Source: Deltaproteobacteria bacterium (GTDB taxonomy: Bacteria > Desulfobacterota > DSM-4660 > Desulfatiglandales > Desulfatiglandaceae). From it: a DNA stretch of 6,886 nucleotides. This document shows positions 1 through 6,221 of the stretch, one piece after another. The DNA is taken from the NCBI GenBank assembly GCA_021159525.1, contig JAGHEC010000391.1, forward strand, positions 1-6,886. Direction: 5' to 3'. The position numbers were made by a program, and so were the translations under genes. Below the pieces are notes generated by a model, which was given only the letters and a program-made list of their open reading frames with translations, was not told the DNA's origin and searched no databases. Within the stretch, counting starts at the first letter, position 1. Each line of letters begins with the position of its first letter.

Positions 1-4
1 CCAT
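1..4 (-). CDS. Start of an unseen divergent gene (first codon only)
   Basis: Read on the minus strand, an ATG lies at 4-2 and the window ends one base later, so nothing can be said about the product. The call rests on the ribosome binding site: AAGGAGGT sits three bases before the ATG, close to a perfect anti-16S match. The gene runs leftward, divergent from the giant glycosyltransferase gene. It lies in the same orientation as flaF, flbT and the flagellin at the other end, so a further flagellar or flagellin gene is possible, but that is only a guess from context. Confidence 0.5.
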
Positions 5-7
5 GTT

Positions 8-15
8 ACCTCCTT
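8..15 (-). promoter_or_regulatory. Strong Shine-Dalgarno site of the divergent gene
   Basis: The minus strand reads AAGGAGGT AAC ATG. The eight-base match to the 16S tail and the short spacing suggest a highly translated gene to the left of the window. I found no convincing promoter for it. The best minus-strand GG-N10-GC candidate, around 75-90, has poor flanks. Confidence 0.6.
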
Positions 16-75
16 CTGCCATCGCAGATCCACGGGACGAAAGTCTTGGCAAGAACGCTCAATTGGCGTTGGCAG

Positions 76-90
76 GCGGGTGTCCCCCGC
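76..90. repeat. GC-rich inverted repeat upstream of the sigma-54 promoter
   Basis: GCGGG (76-80) and CCCGC (86-90) are separated by five bases. There is no T run on either side, so it is not a terminator. Its centre is about 94 bases upstream of the predicted transcription start at 177. That is the usual distance range for an activator (enhancer-binding protein) site of a sigma-54 promoter. Use as an operator is inference from position and symmetry. Confidence 0.35.
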
Positions 91-112
91 AGATAAGTCA
101 CTCAAGAGACCA

Positions 113-128
113 GCCCGGAGGCCCGGAG
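113..128. repeat. Tandem 8-bp direct repeat
   Basis: GCCCGGAG occurs twice in immediate succession (113-120 and 121-128). The repeat lies 23 bases before the -24 element of the sigma-54 promoter. It may be a protein-binding site or simple slippage; the sequence does not decide. Confidence 0.5.
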
Positions 129-150
129 CGGAAGAAAAATCCTCCTGCCC

Positions 151-166
151 CGGCACTAGGTTCGCA
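151..166 (+). promoter_or_regulatory. Sigma-54 (-24/-12) promoter for the giant glycosyltransferase gene
   Basis: CGGCACTAGGTTCGCA matches the sigma-54 consensus TGGCACG-N4-TTGCA at the positions that matter most. The invariant GG (152-153) and GC (164-165) are separated by exactly ten bases, and CAC follows the GG. Mismatches are C for T before the GG, T for G after CAC, and C for the second T of TTGC. Transcription should start near 177, giving a leader of about 54 bases. Sigma-54 promoters are typical of middle and late flagellar genes in many Proteobacteria, which fits the flagellin, flbT and flaF genes next door. Activator identity is not visible. Confidence 0.62.
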
Positions 167-176
167 GTTATCCCCC

Positions 177-230
177 TAATTATTGAGGTGATACATCCAC
201 GCTTCCTGAACATTCAGAAAATCAGGTCCC
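177..230 (+). promoter_or_regulatory. Leader of the giant gene with alternative small hairpins and a weak ribosome binding site
   Basis: The only Shine-Dalgarno-like bases near the ATG at 231 are AGG at 224-226, which is weak. CCTGA (205-209) can pair with TCAGG (222-226), which would hide that site. CTGA (206-209) can instead pair with TCAG (214-217), which would free it. The stems are only 4-5 bp, so this may be chance. A better purine run, GAGGTGA at 185-191, has no start codon at a usable distance. The frame is closed upstream by TGA at 207-209, so the gene cannot start earlier than the ATG by more than a few codons. Confidence 0.35.
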
Positions 231-3200
231 ATGAGTAAGCGGCACAATAAAACCCCCAATGAAATCTTAACCCCGATTGTAGTTCATACAATGGGGAAAG
301 TCGGCTCTCTGAGTGTAGCAGCAATGCTGAACGGCCTCAACCTCACCGTACCCGTTGTCCAAACCCATTTCCTGTCGTGGGAAAATATCAGGCAAGTCGA
401 AGAACTTTATCAGAAACTCCCAAGACATAAAATCCCGGATCACCTTATTGTCAGCAGGCATCTCCGGAAAATGATTGATGAAACCATAGGGGTGGTCACA
501 TGGCGGATAATCACTCTCATTCGCGACCCGGTAGCAAGGACCATTTCCGATTTATTTGAAAACCTGGAGATTTTTTTGCCGGGCATCGCCCAAATGTCTG
601 AAAAGGAGAGGGAGTCTTCAATCCACGGCTATTTATCCAAAAAGTTTGGGCAATTTGACGAGGCCGCCGATTACGTATGCACCTGGTTTGATCAAGAACT
701 GAAAGGGGTGTTTGGATTTGACATTTATGCAGAACCTTTTGAAAGGGAAAACGGGTATCAAATTTACCATACTCGGAACAATGCCTTAAAGGTCTTGGCC
801 ATCAAACTGGAGAGGTTGAATCAGTGCTATCAAGATGCATTCGCTCATTTTTTGGGTGTGAACAACATACAACTTCGACAAGCGAATACAGGCAGATCAA
901 AGTGGTACAACAGACTTTACAAAAACGTGATTGCCTCTGTATCTGTTGACCCGGGTTTTCTTCAGAATATTTATGCAAGTCGTTACGTCAGACATTTTTA
1001 TGCGGAGAAAGAAATTGAAAGTTTTTTCAGCAGATGGAAGTCAAAATTGACTGCCCCTTTTAAAGGGAGAGCATCCCACGGCTTTGATTTGGATTCGGTT
1101 GAAAGGCCTCTGGAAATGTCCATCCGGTGCGCCTGTGACTGCCGCCCAGCCATGCCCGACGGGGGAAAAGCGTGCACCGAAGCCTCCGACGTGAATCATA
1201 ACCTTCTGTGGCGCGATAAACATGGAAAATATGTAATTTCTGCAATTGTCTCAACGTATAACGCGGAGCGTTTCATCGGAGGCTGTCTAAAGAATCTGGA
1301 AGCCCAGACTATCGCCAACAACCTTGAAATTATCGTAGTTGACACCGGTTCAGAAGAGAATGAAGCGGCTATTGTCAGGCGATTTCAGCAACGATATGAC
1401 AATATTCAGTATATTAGGATAGAAAAGCGTGAAACCGTCTATCAGGCCTGGAACCGCGGCATAAGGCTGGCGCGCGGCAAGTATGTGACGAATGCCAATA
1501 CAGACGACAGGCATCGAAAGGACGCGCTGGAAGTACTGGTAAAAACCCTGGAACGTAATCCTGAATTTGCCCTGGCCTATGGCAACTGCATCGTAACAGA
1601 GACTGAAAATGAGGAATTTGAGAATTGTACAAGCGTAGGCAGGCTTCGATTGCCTGATTTTTCCCGCAGCAAACTGCTAGCCTCGTGCATAGTGGGGCCC
1701 CAACCGGTATGGCGGCGGTCGCTCCACGAAGAGCTGGGCTTTTTCGACGAAAATTATCGTTGCGGTGCCGATTATGAGTTTTGGCTTCGCGTATCCCAAA
1801 GATACAATTTTATCCATGTTCGAGACTGCTTGGGCCTCTATCTGGCCAACAAAAACGGGGTTTCCATGAAGGGGCGTCAACCCGAAAGAGAAATGCTGGC
1901 TATTCAGGAGGCCTATAAAAAGCGCTTCTTCACCATGCCGTCACTGCGGTCGGGAGAGGAGCAGCTTTTTCGAATTATTCATCAGCTGCACATGGACAAG
2001 CCCTGTGTGAGCATTGTGATCAGCCGAAACGTCTCCAAGGCCTTTTTAGATGATATTTCGCGATTGCCGGGGCTCAACATACATCAGACAGACGCGGGGG
2101 GAAGGCCTTTGATCCTGTGGGATATGGCAGTCATTGACATCCAGGATGCCCGCATAAGTTTTATAATGGATCTTTTTTCCAATTCACGCATCAAGCATAT
2201 CGCCATATCCGGTCTGTCCATGCATGATTCCAACCAAATACCTACAGAACTGGAAAACGCCCTTCAGGAGTTCGGGTGCCGACGACTCTCTTCAGACGGG
2301 CCTGTTTTCGAGTGGCAGACGCCTTCCGCCTTCGGGATGGCGCTATACGATCGCTCCAGGAAAAAGGAAGCCATGGCATTCCTGGAAAAGGCCTTGCTCT
2401 CTAATCCTGCAGATGTAAAGTCTCTCAATACCCTGAGCCGCATTGCGCTTCAGGAAGGCTTTGTAAATCAAGCTGAGGAGTTCGCCCTCAAGGCCGCCCG
2501 ACTTGACCGCCGATCCATTGAATCCCTGATGAATCTGATCACGGTGTGCGCAGCAAAAGGGGAGCATGACAGGGCCGCAGAGTTTGCCGCATATATCCTC
2601 GATCTGGACAGCAACAAGCGGGGTTTTATCGAAGGCTTGTTGGGGGTGCATCCAAACCGAAACGGGGGAGCGCCATCGTCAAGGCCCAAGCATTTTTCAG
2701 AACGAATCCCCCCCATGAGGATCCTTGTTGTCAACAACCTTTTCCCACCCCAGGAATTAGGCGGCTACGGCAAGAATATGGCCGATTTTGTCTCGCTCTT
2801 AATGGAAAGAGGTCATGCGATCCGCGTCCTGACGTCTGACACGCGTTGCTTTGGCCAGCCGGAAGGAAACGAATTCCACATACACAGAAACCTTTGCCTG
2901 TGCGGGGCATGGGATGAAAAAGGACAGCGCCTGTTTTCGAGGGAAACCATTGACACTTTGATTAAGGCCAATCAAGAGGTCATAGAGCAGACCATAAATG
3001 AATTCGAGCCGGACATATGCCTGGCGGGAAACATTGATCTTTTAGGCCTGCCCATATTGAAACCCCTGTTTGAGCGCCGGATCCCCGTACTCCATTACTT
3101 GGGAAATCCTTTCCCGGGATACAACTCTTCTGATTATCCAGGTTTTCCGCGATATCAGGTGGCCGCCGCCAGTCGCTGGCTGAAGCAGGATTTAATCAGC

Positions 3201-5711
3201 AAGGGTTATCCATTTCAGGACGCTGAGGTTATCTACCCGGGCGCGTTTGTGCAGTCTTTCAAGATGGCTGTGCCCCCTGGCACAGACATGTTGCGCATTG
3301 CCTATGCAGGGTTGGTCACCTATTCCAAGGGACCTCAAGTCCTTGTGCAGGCCCTTCACATCCTCGATAAAAAAGGTCTCGACTTTTCCTGTTCCATAGC
3401 CGGGGGGACCATCAACAAGCAGTTTGTGGATGGGCTGATGGGCCTTGTGGAAGACCTTGGCTTGGAGAAGAAAATTATATTTACAGGCCTGCTCAACCGG
3501 GATGGGCTGAAGGACCTGTTCGCCAAGAGCAATATCCTTGTTTTCCCTTCCCTGGCAAACGAGACCTTTGGGATCAGCCAAGTGGAGGCGATGGCTGCAG
3601 GTCTTCTCACAATAACCAGCGGCCAAGGGGGCCCCCAAGAGGTGATAGAAGACGGAAAAAGCGGGATCCGCTTCGAACCGGGGAATCCTGCCCACCTGGC
3701 CCAAGAACTCCTGAAGCTGACCGGAGACCGTCCCAGATGGGAGGCCATCGCCCTGTCGGGTCAACGACGTGCCATGAAGCTCTTTGACATTGAGCGATGG
3801 GTCGACAAGCTGGAATCAGTACTTTGGCGAATACAGCACAGCCGAGACAGGTGCACAATCCCTGCTGAAACCCTAAGTCGTAATGCCATGCACCCTGAAT
3901 CGGGAAAGTCGTCCCGGGACGAGATTCGTGACCTGCGGCCCATCCGCATGCAGATGGCCCAAACTTGGCTTGAAATGAGGTCCGAAAGGCTTCAAGAAGC
4001 ATATCATGGTTATTTCGGCAAATGGCACAAAAAAATTGCCTGTCCACAAATAAAGTCTTTTCCTTTAACCCGGGAAGAGCATGCCTTGGTTGAACATGAG
4101 ATCGCCTCCCTCTCTGAAGGCGGAGATGAAAAGGGCGTCTTGCGGCATGTTCTTGCAGCAATGCTGTATATTATGCCGTATCAGATGCCGAACGCGCCGG
4201 ACCTTGAAAAAGTGCCGGACTGGTTTCATCGTGACTATTGCCTGTTTCTTATGGAAGCACCGGTCGGAGTGTTGAAAGCGGGCGAAGCGGATGCCTATTA
4301 TACGCATATCAGCGCGCTTATCCAAAGACTTGCCGAAAGGATACGCACCGAACCCGACTCCAAAAAATGCGTCGAGATGGCAAGGGCATTTATGAAAGTC
4401 AACCTTGCGCCCCTCTACTTTATCCGGAATCCGCTGAAAGATCTATATGCCTTTCGTGGAGAAATCCTGCAATATGTGTGGAATTTGATAGGATTTGATC
4501 TGGACCATGTCTTTTCGAAGCGGCCTCCTGAACAAAGGCGGATCAGACTGGGGATCTATTTGGCCACGCTCCGATCAACTACCGAAATCCGGGCCACAGT
4601 GCCTGTTTTTGAATATCTGGATCGAGAAGACTTCGAGATCTTCCTCTATGTTTCAGAAAGAAGCGGGAATTCGGAGGAAAGCTATTGCCGACAAATAGCG
4701 GACCATTTTGTTGTCCTGCCGAATGCATATGAAAAATATCCAAAAACCATCCGCTCAGACGATCTGGACATCCTGGTTTTCGGCAATAATACAACGGCCG
4801 GCGTAAACACTGCTACCATGCTGGCCGCTCACCGGTTGGCTCGCGCGCAGTGCGTCCATTTCTGCTCGCCGGTCACCACAGGATTGAGGCATGTGGACTA
4901 CTTTTTAATAGGCTCCCTCATTGATCCGGACGGAAAAGCGGAAGGAGAATACACTGAAAAACTGGTCAGGATCCCCGGTTCGGGAATATGCTTCAGCATG
5001 ATGGAAAAACCACCCAAAACTGTTCCAGACCGGAGGCATCGCAGGGATTTCGGCATGGACGAAGGGTGTGTTGTTTTTGCTTCAGGGGCCAATTTTCACA
5101 AGATTACCCCGGAACTCCGACATGTCTGGGCACTGATTATCGCCTCGGTTCCCAATTCGGTGCTGGCCCTCTACCCCTTTGGTCCGGCGTGGGCTGGCAG
5201 ATACCCGGAACGCTTGTTTAAAGAAGAGATAATGCACGTTTTTAATAGCTATGGCATTGATAAATCGCGTTTAATCATTCTGAAGCCATTTGAAACCAGA
5301 GAGCACATCCTGTCCTTTCTGAGCCTGACCGATATTTACCTGGACGCCACGCCGTACAGTGGGGCGACATCTCTGCTGGATCCTCTTGAGATGGCCGTAC
5401 CCCCTATTGTAACAGAAGCACCCGAACTGCGGTTCTCCCAGGGCGCGGCCATGCTGAAGGAACTGGGGATCTCCGACCTGATCACGGGGAGCGAAAAAGA
5501 GTATGTCGAACTGGCTGTAAGGTTAGGGACCCGCCCTGATCTTAGACAGGCCAAGTCGAGGGAGATCCGGGACAAGATGGCCCAGGGCCCTCCTTTTCTC
5601 GATCCCAGGGCCTATGCGGAAAAAATCGGAAAGATCTTCAAGTCGATTATGAACTTGCACAAAGCCAAGGATTCAGCAGAACCAATAGCTGCAAGTTGTA
5701 CACTGTGCTAA
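231..5711 (+). CDS. Giant multidomain protein: sulfotransferase-like + GT2 + TPR + GT4 + SPINDLY/OGT-type GT41
   Basis: A continuous 1826-residue protein (about 205 kDa). Order of parts: NKWYS-family sulfotransferase-like module (about 15-279), Cys-rich linker (300-315), GT2 (334-545), unassigned segment (591-695), TPR-like repeats (696-797), GT4 (829-1202), helical region (about 1240-1429) and GT41 (about 1430-1808). No signal peptide or membrane segment is evident, so it is probably cytoplasmic. The start at 231 is supported by an in-frame TGA at 207-209 and by the first beta strand of the N-terminal module beginning at about residue 14. Each module resembles proteins that normally exist alone or in pairs. 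Key motifs look intact in all four catalytic modules. Its neighbours are flaF, flbT and a flagellin, and a sigma-54 promoter precedes it, so flagellin glycosylation is the likeliest role. Surface polysaccharide synthesis is the alternative. Substrates are unknown. No standard gene symbol applies. Confidence 0.9.
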   Translation: MSKRHNKTPNEILTPIVVHTMGKVGSLSVAAMLNGLNLTVPVVQTHFLSWENIRQVEELYQKLPRHKIPDHLIVSRHLRKMIDETIGVVTWRIITLIRDPVARTISDLFENLEIFLPGIAQMSEKERESSIHGYLSKKFGQFDEAADYVCTWFDQELKGVFGFDIYAEPFERENGYQIYHTRNNALKVLAIKLERLNQCYQDAFAHFLGVNNIQLRQANTGRSKWYNRLYKNVIASVSVDPGFLQNIYASRYVRHFYAEKEIESFFSRWKSKLTAPFKGRASHGFDLDSVERPLEMSIRCACDCRPAMPDGGKACTEASDVNHNLLWRDKHGKYVISAIVSTYNAERFIGGCLKNLEAQTIANNLEIIVVDTGSEENEAAIVRRFQQRYDNIQYIRIEKRETVYQAWNRGIRLARGKYVTNANTDDRHRKDALEVLVKTLERNPEFALAYGNCIVTETENEEFENCTSVGRLRLPDFSRSKLLASCIVGPQPVWRRSLHEELGFFDENYRCGADYEFWLRVSQRYNFIHVRDCLGLYLANKNGVSMKGRQPEREMLAIQEAYKKRFFTMPSLRSGEEQLFRIIHQLHMDKPCVSIVISRNVSKAFLDDISRLPGLNIHQTDAGGRPLILWDMAVIDIQDARISFIMDLFSNSRIKHIAISGLSMHDSNQIPTELENALQEFGCRRLSSDGPVFEWQTPSAFGMALYDRSRKKEAMAFLEKALLSNPADVKSLNTLSRIALQEGFVNQAEEFALKAARLDRRSIESLMNLITVCAAKGEHDRAAEFAAYILDLDSNKRGFIEGLLGVHPNRNGGAPSSRPKHFSERIPPMRILVVNNLFPPQELGGYGKNMADFVSLLMERGHAIRVLTSDTRCFGQPEGNEFHIHRNLCLCGAWDEKGQRLFSRETIDTLIKANQEVIEQTINEFEPDICLAGNIDLLGLPILKPLFERRIPVLHYLGNPFPGYNSSDYPGFPRYQVAAASRWLKQDLISKGYPFQDAEVIYPGAFVQSFKMAVPPGTDMLRIAYAGLVTYSKGPQVLVQALHILDKKGLDFSCSIAGGTINKQFVDGLMGLVEDLGLEKKIIFTGLLNRDGLKDLFAKSNILVFPSLANETFGISQVEAMAAGLLTITSGQGGPQEVIEDGKSGIRFEPGNPAHLAQELLKLTGDRPRWEAIALSGQRRAMKLFDIERWVDKLESVLWRIQHSRDRCTIPAETLSRNAMHPESGKSSRDEIRDLRPIRMQMAQTWLEMRSERLQEAYHGYFGKWHKKIACPQIKSFPLTREEHALVEHEIASLSEGGDEKGVLRHVLAAMLYIMPYQMPNAPDLEKVPDWFHRDYCLFLMEAPVGVLKAGEADAYYTHISALIQRLAERIRTEPDSKKCVEMARAFMKVNLAPLYFIRNPLKDLYAFRGEILQYVWNLIGFDLDHVFSKRPPEQRRIRLGIYLATLRSTTEIRATVPVFEYLDREDFEIFLYVSERSGNSEESYCRQIADHFVVLPNAYEKYPKTIRSDDLDILVFGNNTTAGVNTATMLAAHRLARAQCVHFCSPVTTGLRHVDYFLIGSLIDPDGKAEGEYTEKLVRIPGSGICFSMMEKPPKTVPDRRHRRDFGMDEGCVVFASGANFHKITPELRHVWALIIASVPNSVLALYPFGPAWAGRYPERLFKEEIMHVFNSYGIDKSRLIILKPFETREHILSFLSLTDIYLDATPYSGATSLLDPLEMAVPPIVTEAPELRFSQGAAMLKELGISDLITGSEKEYVELAVRLGTRPDLRQAKSREIRDKMAQGPPFLDPRAYAEKIGKIFKSIMNLHKAKDSAEPIAASCTLC
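273..1067 (+). other. Module 1: NKWYS-family sulfotransferase-like domain
   Basis: Residues about 15-279. HTMGKVGS (19-26) is placed like the phosphosulfate-binding loop of PAPS-dependent sulfotransferases. RDPVARTISDLFENL (98-112) resembles the second phosphate-binding stretch, with Arg98 and Ser106 as candidate contacts. CTWFDQELKGVFGFDIY (150-166) and SKWYNRLYK (223-231) match the pattern of the family named for its NKWYS motif (putative capsular polysaccharide synthesis proteins), here as the variant SKWYN. The recognition is from memory of the family. Sulfotransferase activity is inferred, not proven for this family. The module is visibly richer in A and T than the centre of the gene. 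Confidence 0.75.
1128..1175 (+). other. Four-cysteine linker between module 1 and the GT2 module
   Basis: Residues 300-315 carry cysteines at 300, 302, 304 and 315 (C-x-C-x-C-x10-C) in an otherwise Gly/Pro/Asp-rich, probably disordered stretch. Such spacing could bind a metal or form disulfides. It is not a zinc-finger spacing I recognise. Confidence 0.5.
1230..1865 (+). other. Module 2: family 2 glycosyltransferase (GT-A fold)
   Basis: Residues about 334-545. VISAIVSTYNAERFIGGCL (335-353) is the classic GT2 opening and IIVVDTGSEE (367-376) the following nucleotide-binding strand. NANTDD (421-426) occupies the place of the metal-binding DxD motif. GADYEFWLR (512-520) supplies the acidic acceptor-side motif with Asp514 and Glu516, one of which is the probable catalytic base. 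All expected acidic residues are present, so the module should be active. Donor and acceptor sugars cannot be told from these motifs. Confidence 0.9.
2001..2315 (+). other. Unassigned alpha/beta segment
   Basis: Residues about 591-695, beginning PCVSIVISRN and ending near VFEWQTP. It alternates hydrophobic strands (VSIVIS, LILWDMAVIDI, HIAISGL) with helices and looks folded, but I do not recognise the family. It may be a degenerate nucleotide-binding or docking domain. Confidence 0.4.
2316..2621 (+). other. TPR-like helical repeats
   Basis: Residues about 696-797 form roughly three 34-residue helix pairs. They can be read from the repeated pattern A(L/F)xxxxx(K/Q)A...FLEKALLSNP, then QAEEFALKAARLD, then RAAEFAAYILDLD. 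TPRs are protein-binding scaffolds and often accompany glycosyltransferases that act on proteins. Here they may hold the flagellin or link the GT2 and GT4 modules. Confidence 0.7.
2715..3836 (+). other. Module 3: family 4 glycosyltransferase (GT-B fold)
   Basis: Residues about 829-1202. MRILVVNNLFPPQELGGYG (829-847) is the GT4 N-terminal strand with its glycine-rich loop. YSKGPQ (1031-1036) carries the donor-phosphate-binding Lys1033. ETFGISQVE (1111-1119) is the E-x7-E motif with Glu1111 and Glu1119, followed by EAMAAGL and a GGPQEVI donor-site segment. The length is normal for a stand-alone GT4 enzyme. An in-frame ATG lies exactly at the module boundary (2715), but it has no ribosome binding site, so it is probably a relic of fusion rather than a working start. 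Confidence 0.92.
4128..5654 (+). other. Module 4: SPINDLY/OGT-type glycosyltransferase (GT41) with helical front domain
   Basis: Residues about 1300-1808. A helical stretch (to about 1429) precedes a GT-B core. PVTTGLRHVDYFL (1547-1559) matches the region before the second Rossmann half in SPINDLY proteins. NFHKITPELRHVW (1621-1633) aligns with the human OGT segment holding catalytic Lys842, here Lys1624. LDATPYSGATSLLDPLEMAVP (1704-1724) is the GT41 UDP-binding signature; it has GATS where human OGT has GHTT, a substitution usual in bacterial members. It resembles cyanobacterial SPINDLY-type proteins as I remember them. GT41 also contains HMW1C-type N-glycosyltransferases with a similar all-helical front domain. 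Both Ser/Thr and Asn of flagellin are therefore possible acceptors. Confidence 0.88.
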
Positions 5712-5712
5712 G

Positions 5713-5752
5713 GGGGGCTGCTTTATATGTCATATGAGCTTTAGCCGCCCCC
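5713..5752. other. Hairpin just after the giant gene's stop codon
   Basis: GGGGGCTGCT (5713-5722) pairs with AGCCGCCCCC (5743-5752) with one T/C mismatch; the 20-base loop contains the palindrome CATATG. No T run follows on either strand, so it is more likely an mRNA 3'-end stabiliser or a pause site than a terminator on its own. On the minus strand it could serve flaF. Confidence 0.5.
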
Positions 5753-5783
5753 TGCTTCCACGTCCGGAGATTCCAGCGCAACG

Positions 5784-5819
5784 CGCCCCGCCGAGAGGAT
5801 GTTTCAGCGGGGCGTTTTT
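5784..5819 (+). terminator. Intrinsic terminator of the giant gene
   Basis: CGCCCCGC (5784-5791) and GCGGGGCG (5807-5814) form a perfect 8-bp GC stem with a 15-base loop, followed directly by TTTTT (5815-5819). On the minus strand no T run follows the stem, so it should stop the rightward transcript but not the leftward flaF transcript. Confidence 0.85.
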
Positions 5820-5831
5820 CTCTAATTGGCA

Positions 5832-6221
5832 CTAATTATCGTGGGTTGCCAGCCCTTCTCGCAGACCTGCAGCAATATTCTGGTTAATCTCGATAATAGC
5901 GGTCAGTTTTTCAGGGGAAGGATAGGCCATGGTCTCGAAAATCCGCTTGTCAACAAAGGCGCTCAGTCTGAGCAAATCCCGCTTCAGCGGCGTTGGCAGA
6001 GGATTGTCCTTTCTTCCAAGCTCGCCCTGGAAAACGCTCCACATCCGCTGGTTAAATCTGAGGGCTTCATCCAGCTTCTCTTGCCTGCCCTCTTCATGCC
6101 ATCTCGTCTGGCATTCCTTGAGTTTGAGCGCTGCCTTTGTGAGAACGGCCGCCTCTATTTCCCGACCGGACAAGGTTGTCTTGCTGACGCTTTCATACAT
6201 TTGCAACGGATTTGCGTACAT
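5832..6221 (-). CDS. flaF: FlaF, flagellin secretion/biosynthesis regulator
   Basis: The protein is 129 residues, the usual size for FlaF. It opens with MYANPLQMYESV, as FlaF proteins open with MY-x-N and a nearby Tyr. It carries the family's core patterns EALRFNQRMWSVF and KDNPLP, followed by LRRxSAFVDKRIFETM-like helices and a tail near INQNIAAGLREGL. In Caulobacter and relatives FlaF is required for flagellin synthesis and secretion and works together with FlbT. The start at 6221 is supported by AGGAGGT eight bases upstream (6230-6236), inside the flbT coding sequence. Its first 29 bases overlap the end of flbT, so the two are translationally linked. The stop codon is TAG at 5834-5832. I see no good minus-strand terminator after it. 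Confidence 0.9.
   Translation of the reverse strand: MYANPLQMYESVSKTTLSGREIEAAVLTKAALKLKECQTRWHEEGRQEKLDEALRFNQRMWSVFQGELGRKDNPLPTPLKRDLLRLSAFVDKRIFETMAYPSPEKLTAIIEINQNIAAGLREGLATHDN

Noticed and set aside
75..90. Minus-strand GG-N10-GC as a sigma-54 promoter for the divergent gene
   Set aside because: Only the GG and GC dinucleotides match; the bases after GG and before GC do not, and the match falls in a G/C-run where it arises easily by chance.
571..577. T7 run (and an A7 run at 4029-4035) as phase-variation or programmed frameshift sites
   Set aside because: Seven-base homopolymers are short for slipped-strand phase variation, and the frame around the A7 run does not fit the X-XXY-YYZ slippery pattern.
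2715..2717. Internal ATG at the start of the GT4 module as a separate gene start
   Set aside because: It is preceded by a run of C with no Shine-Dalgarno sequence, and the frame is continuous from 231.
3192..4161. Long antisense open frames (190 and 184 codons) opposite the GT4 module
   Set aside because: They mirror a strongly conserved coding region in the GC-rich part of the gene, have no recognisable protein features, and are expected by-products of codon bias.
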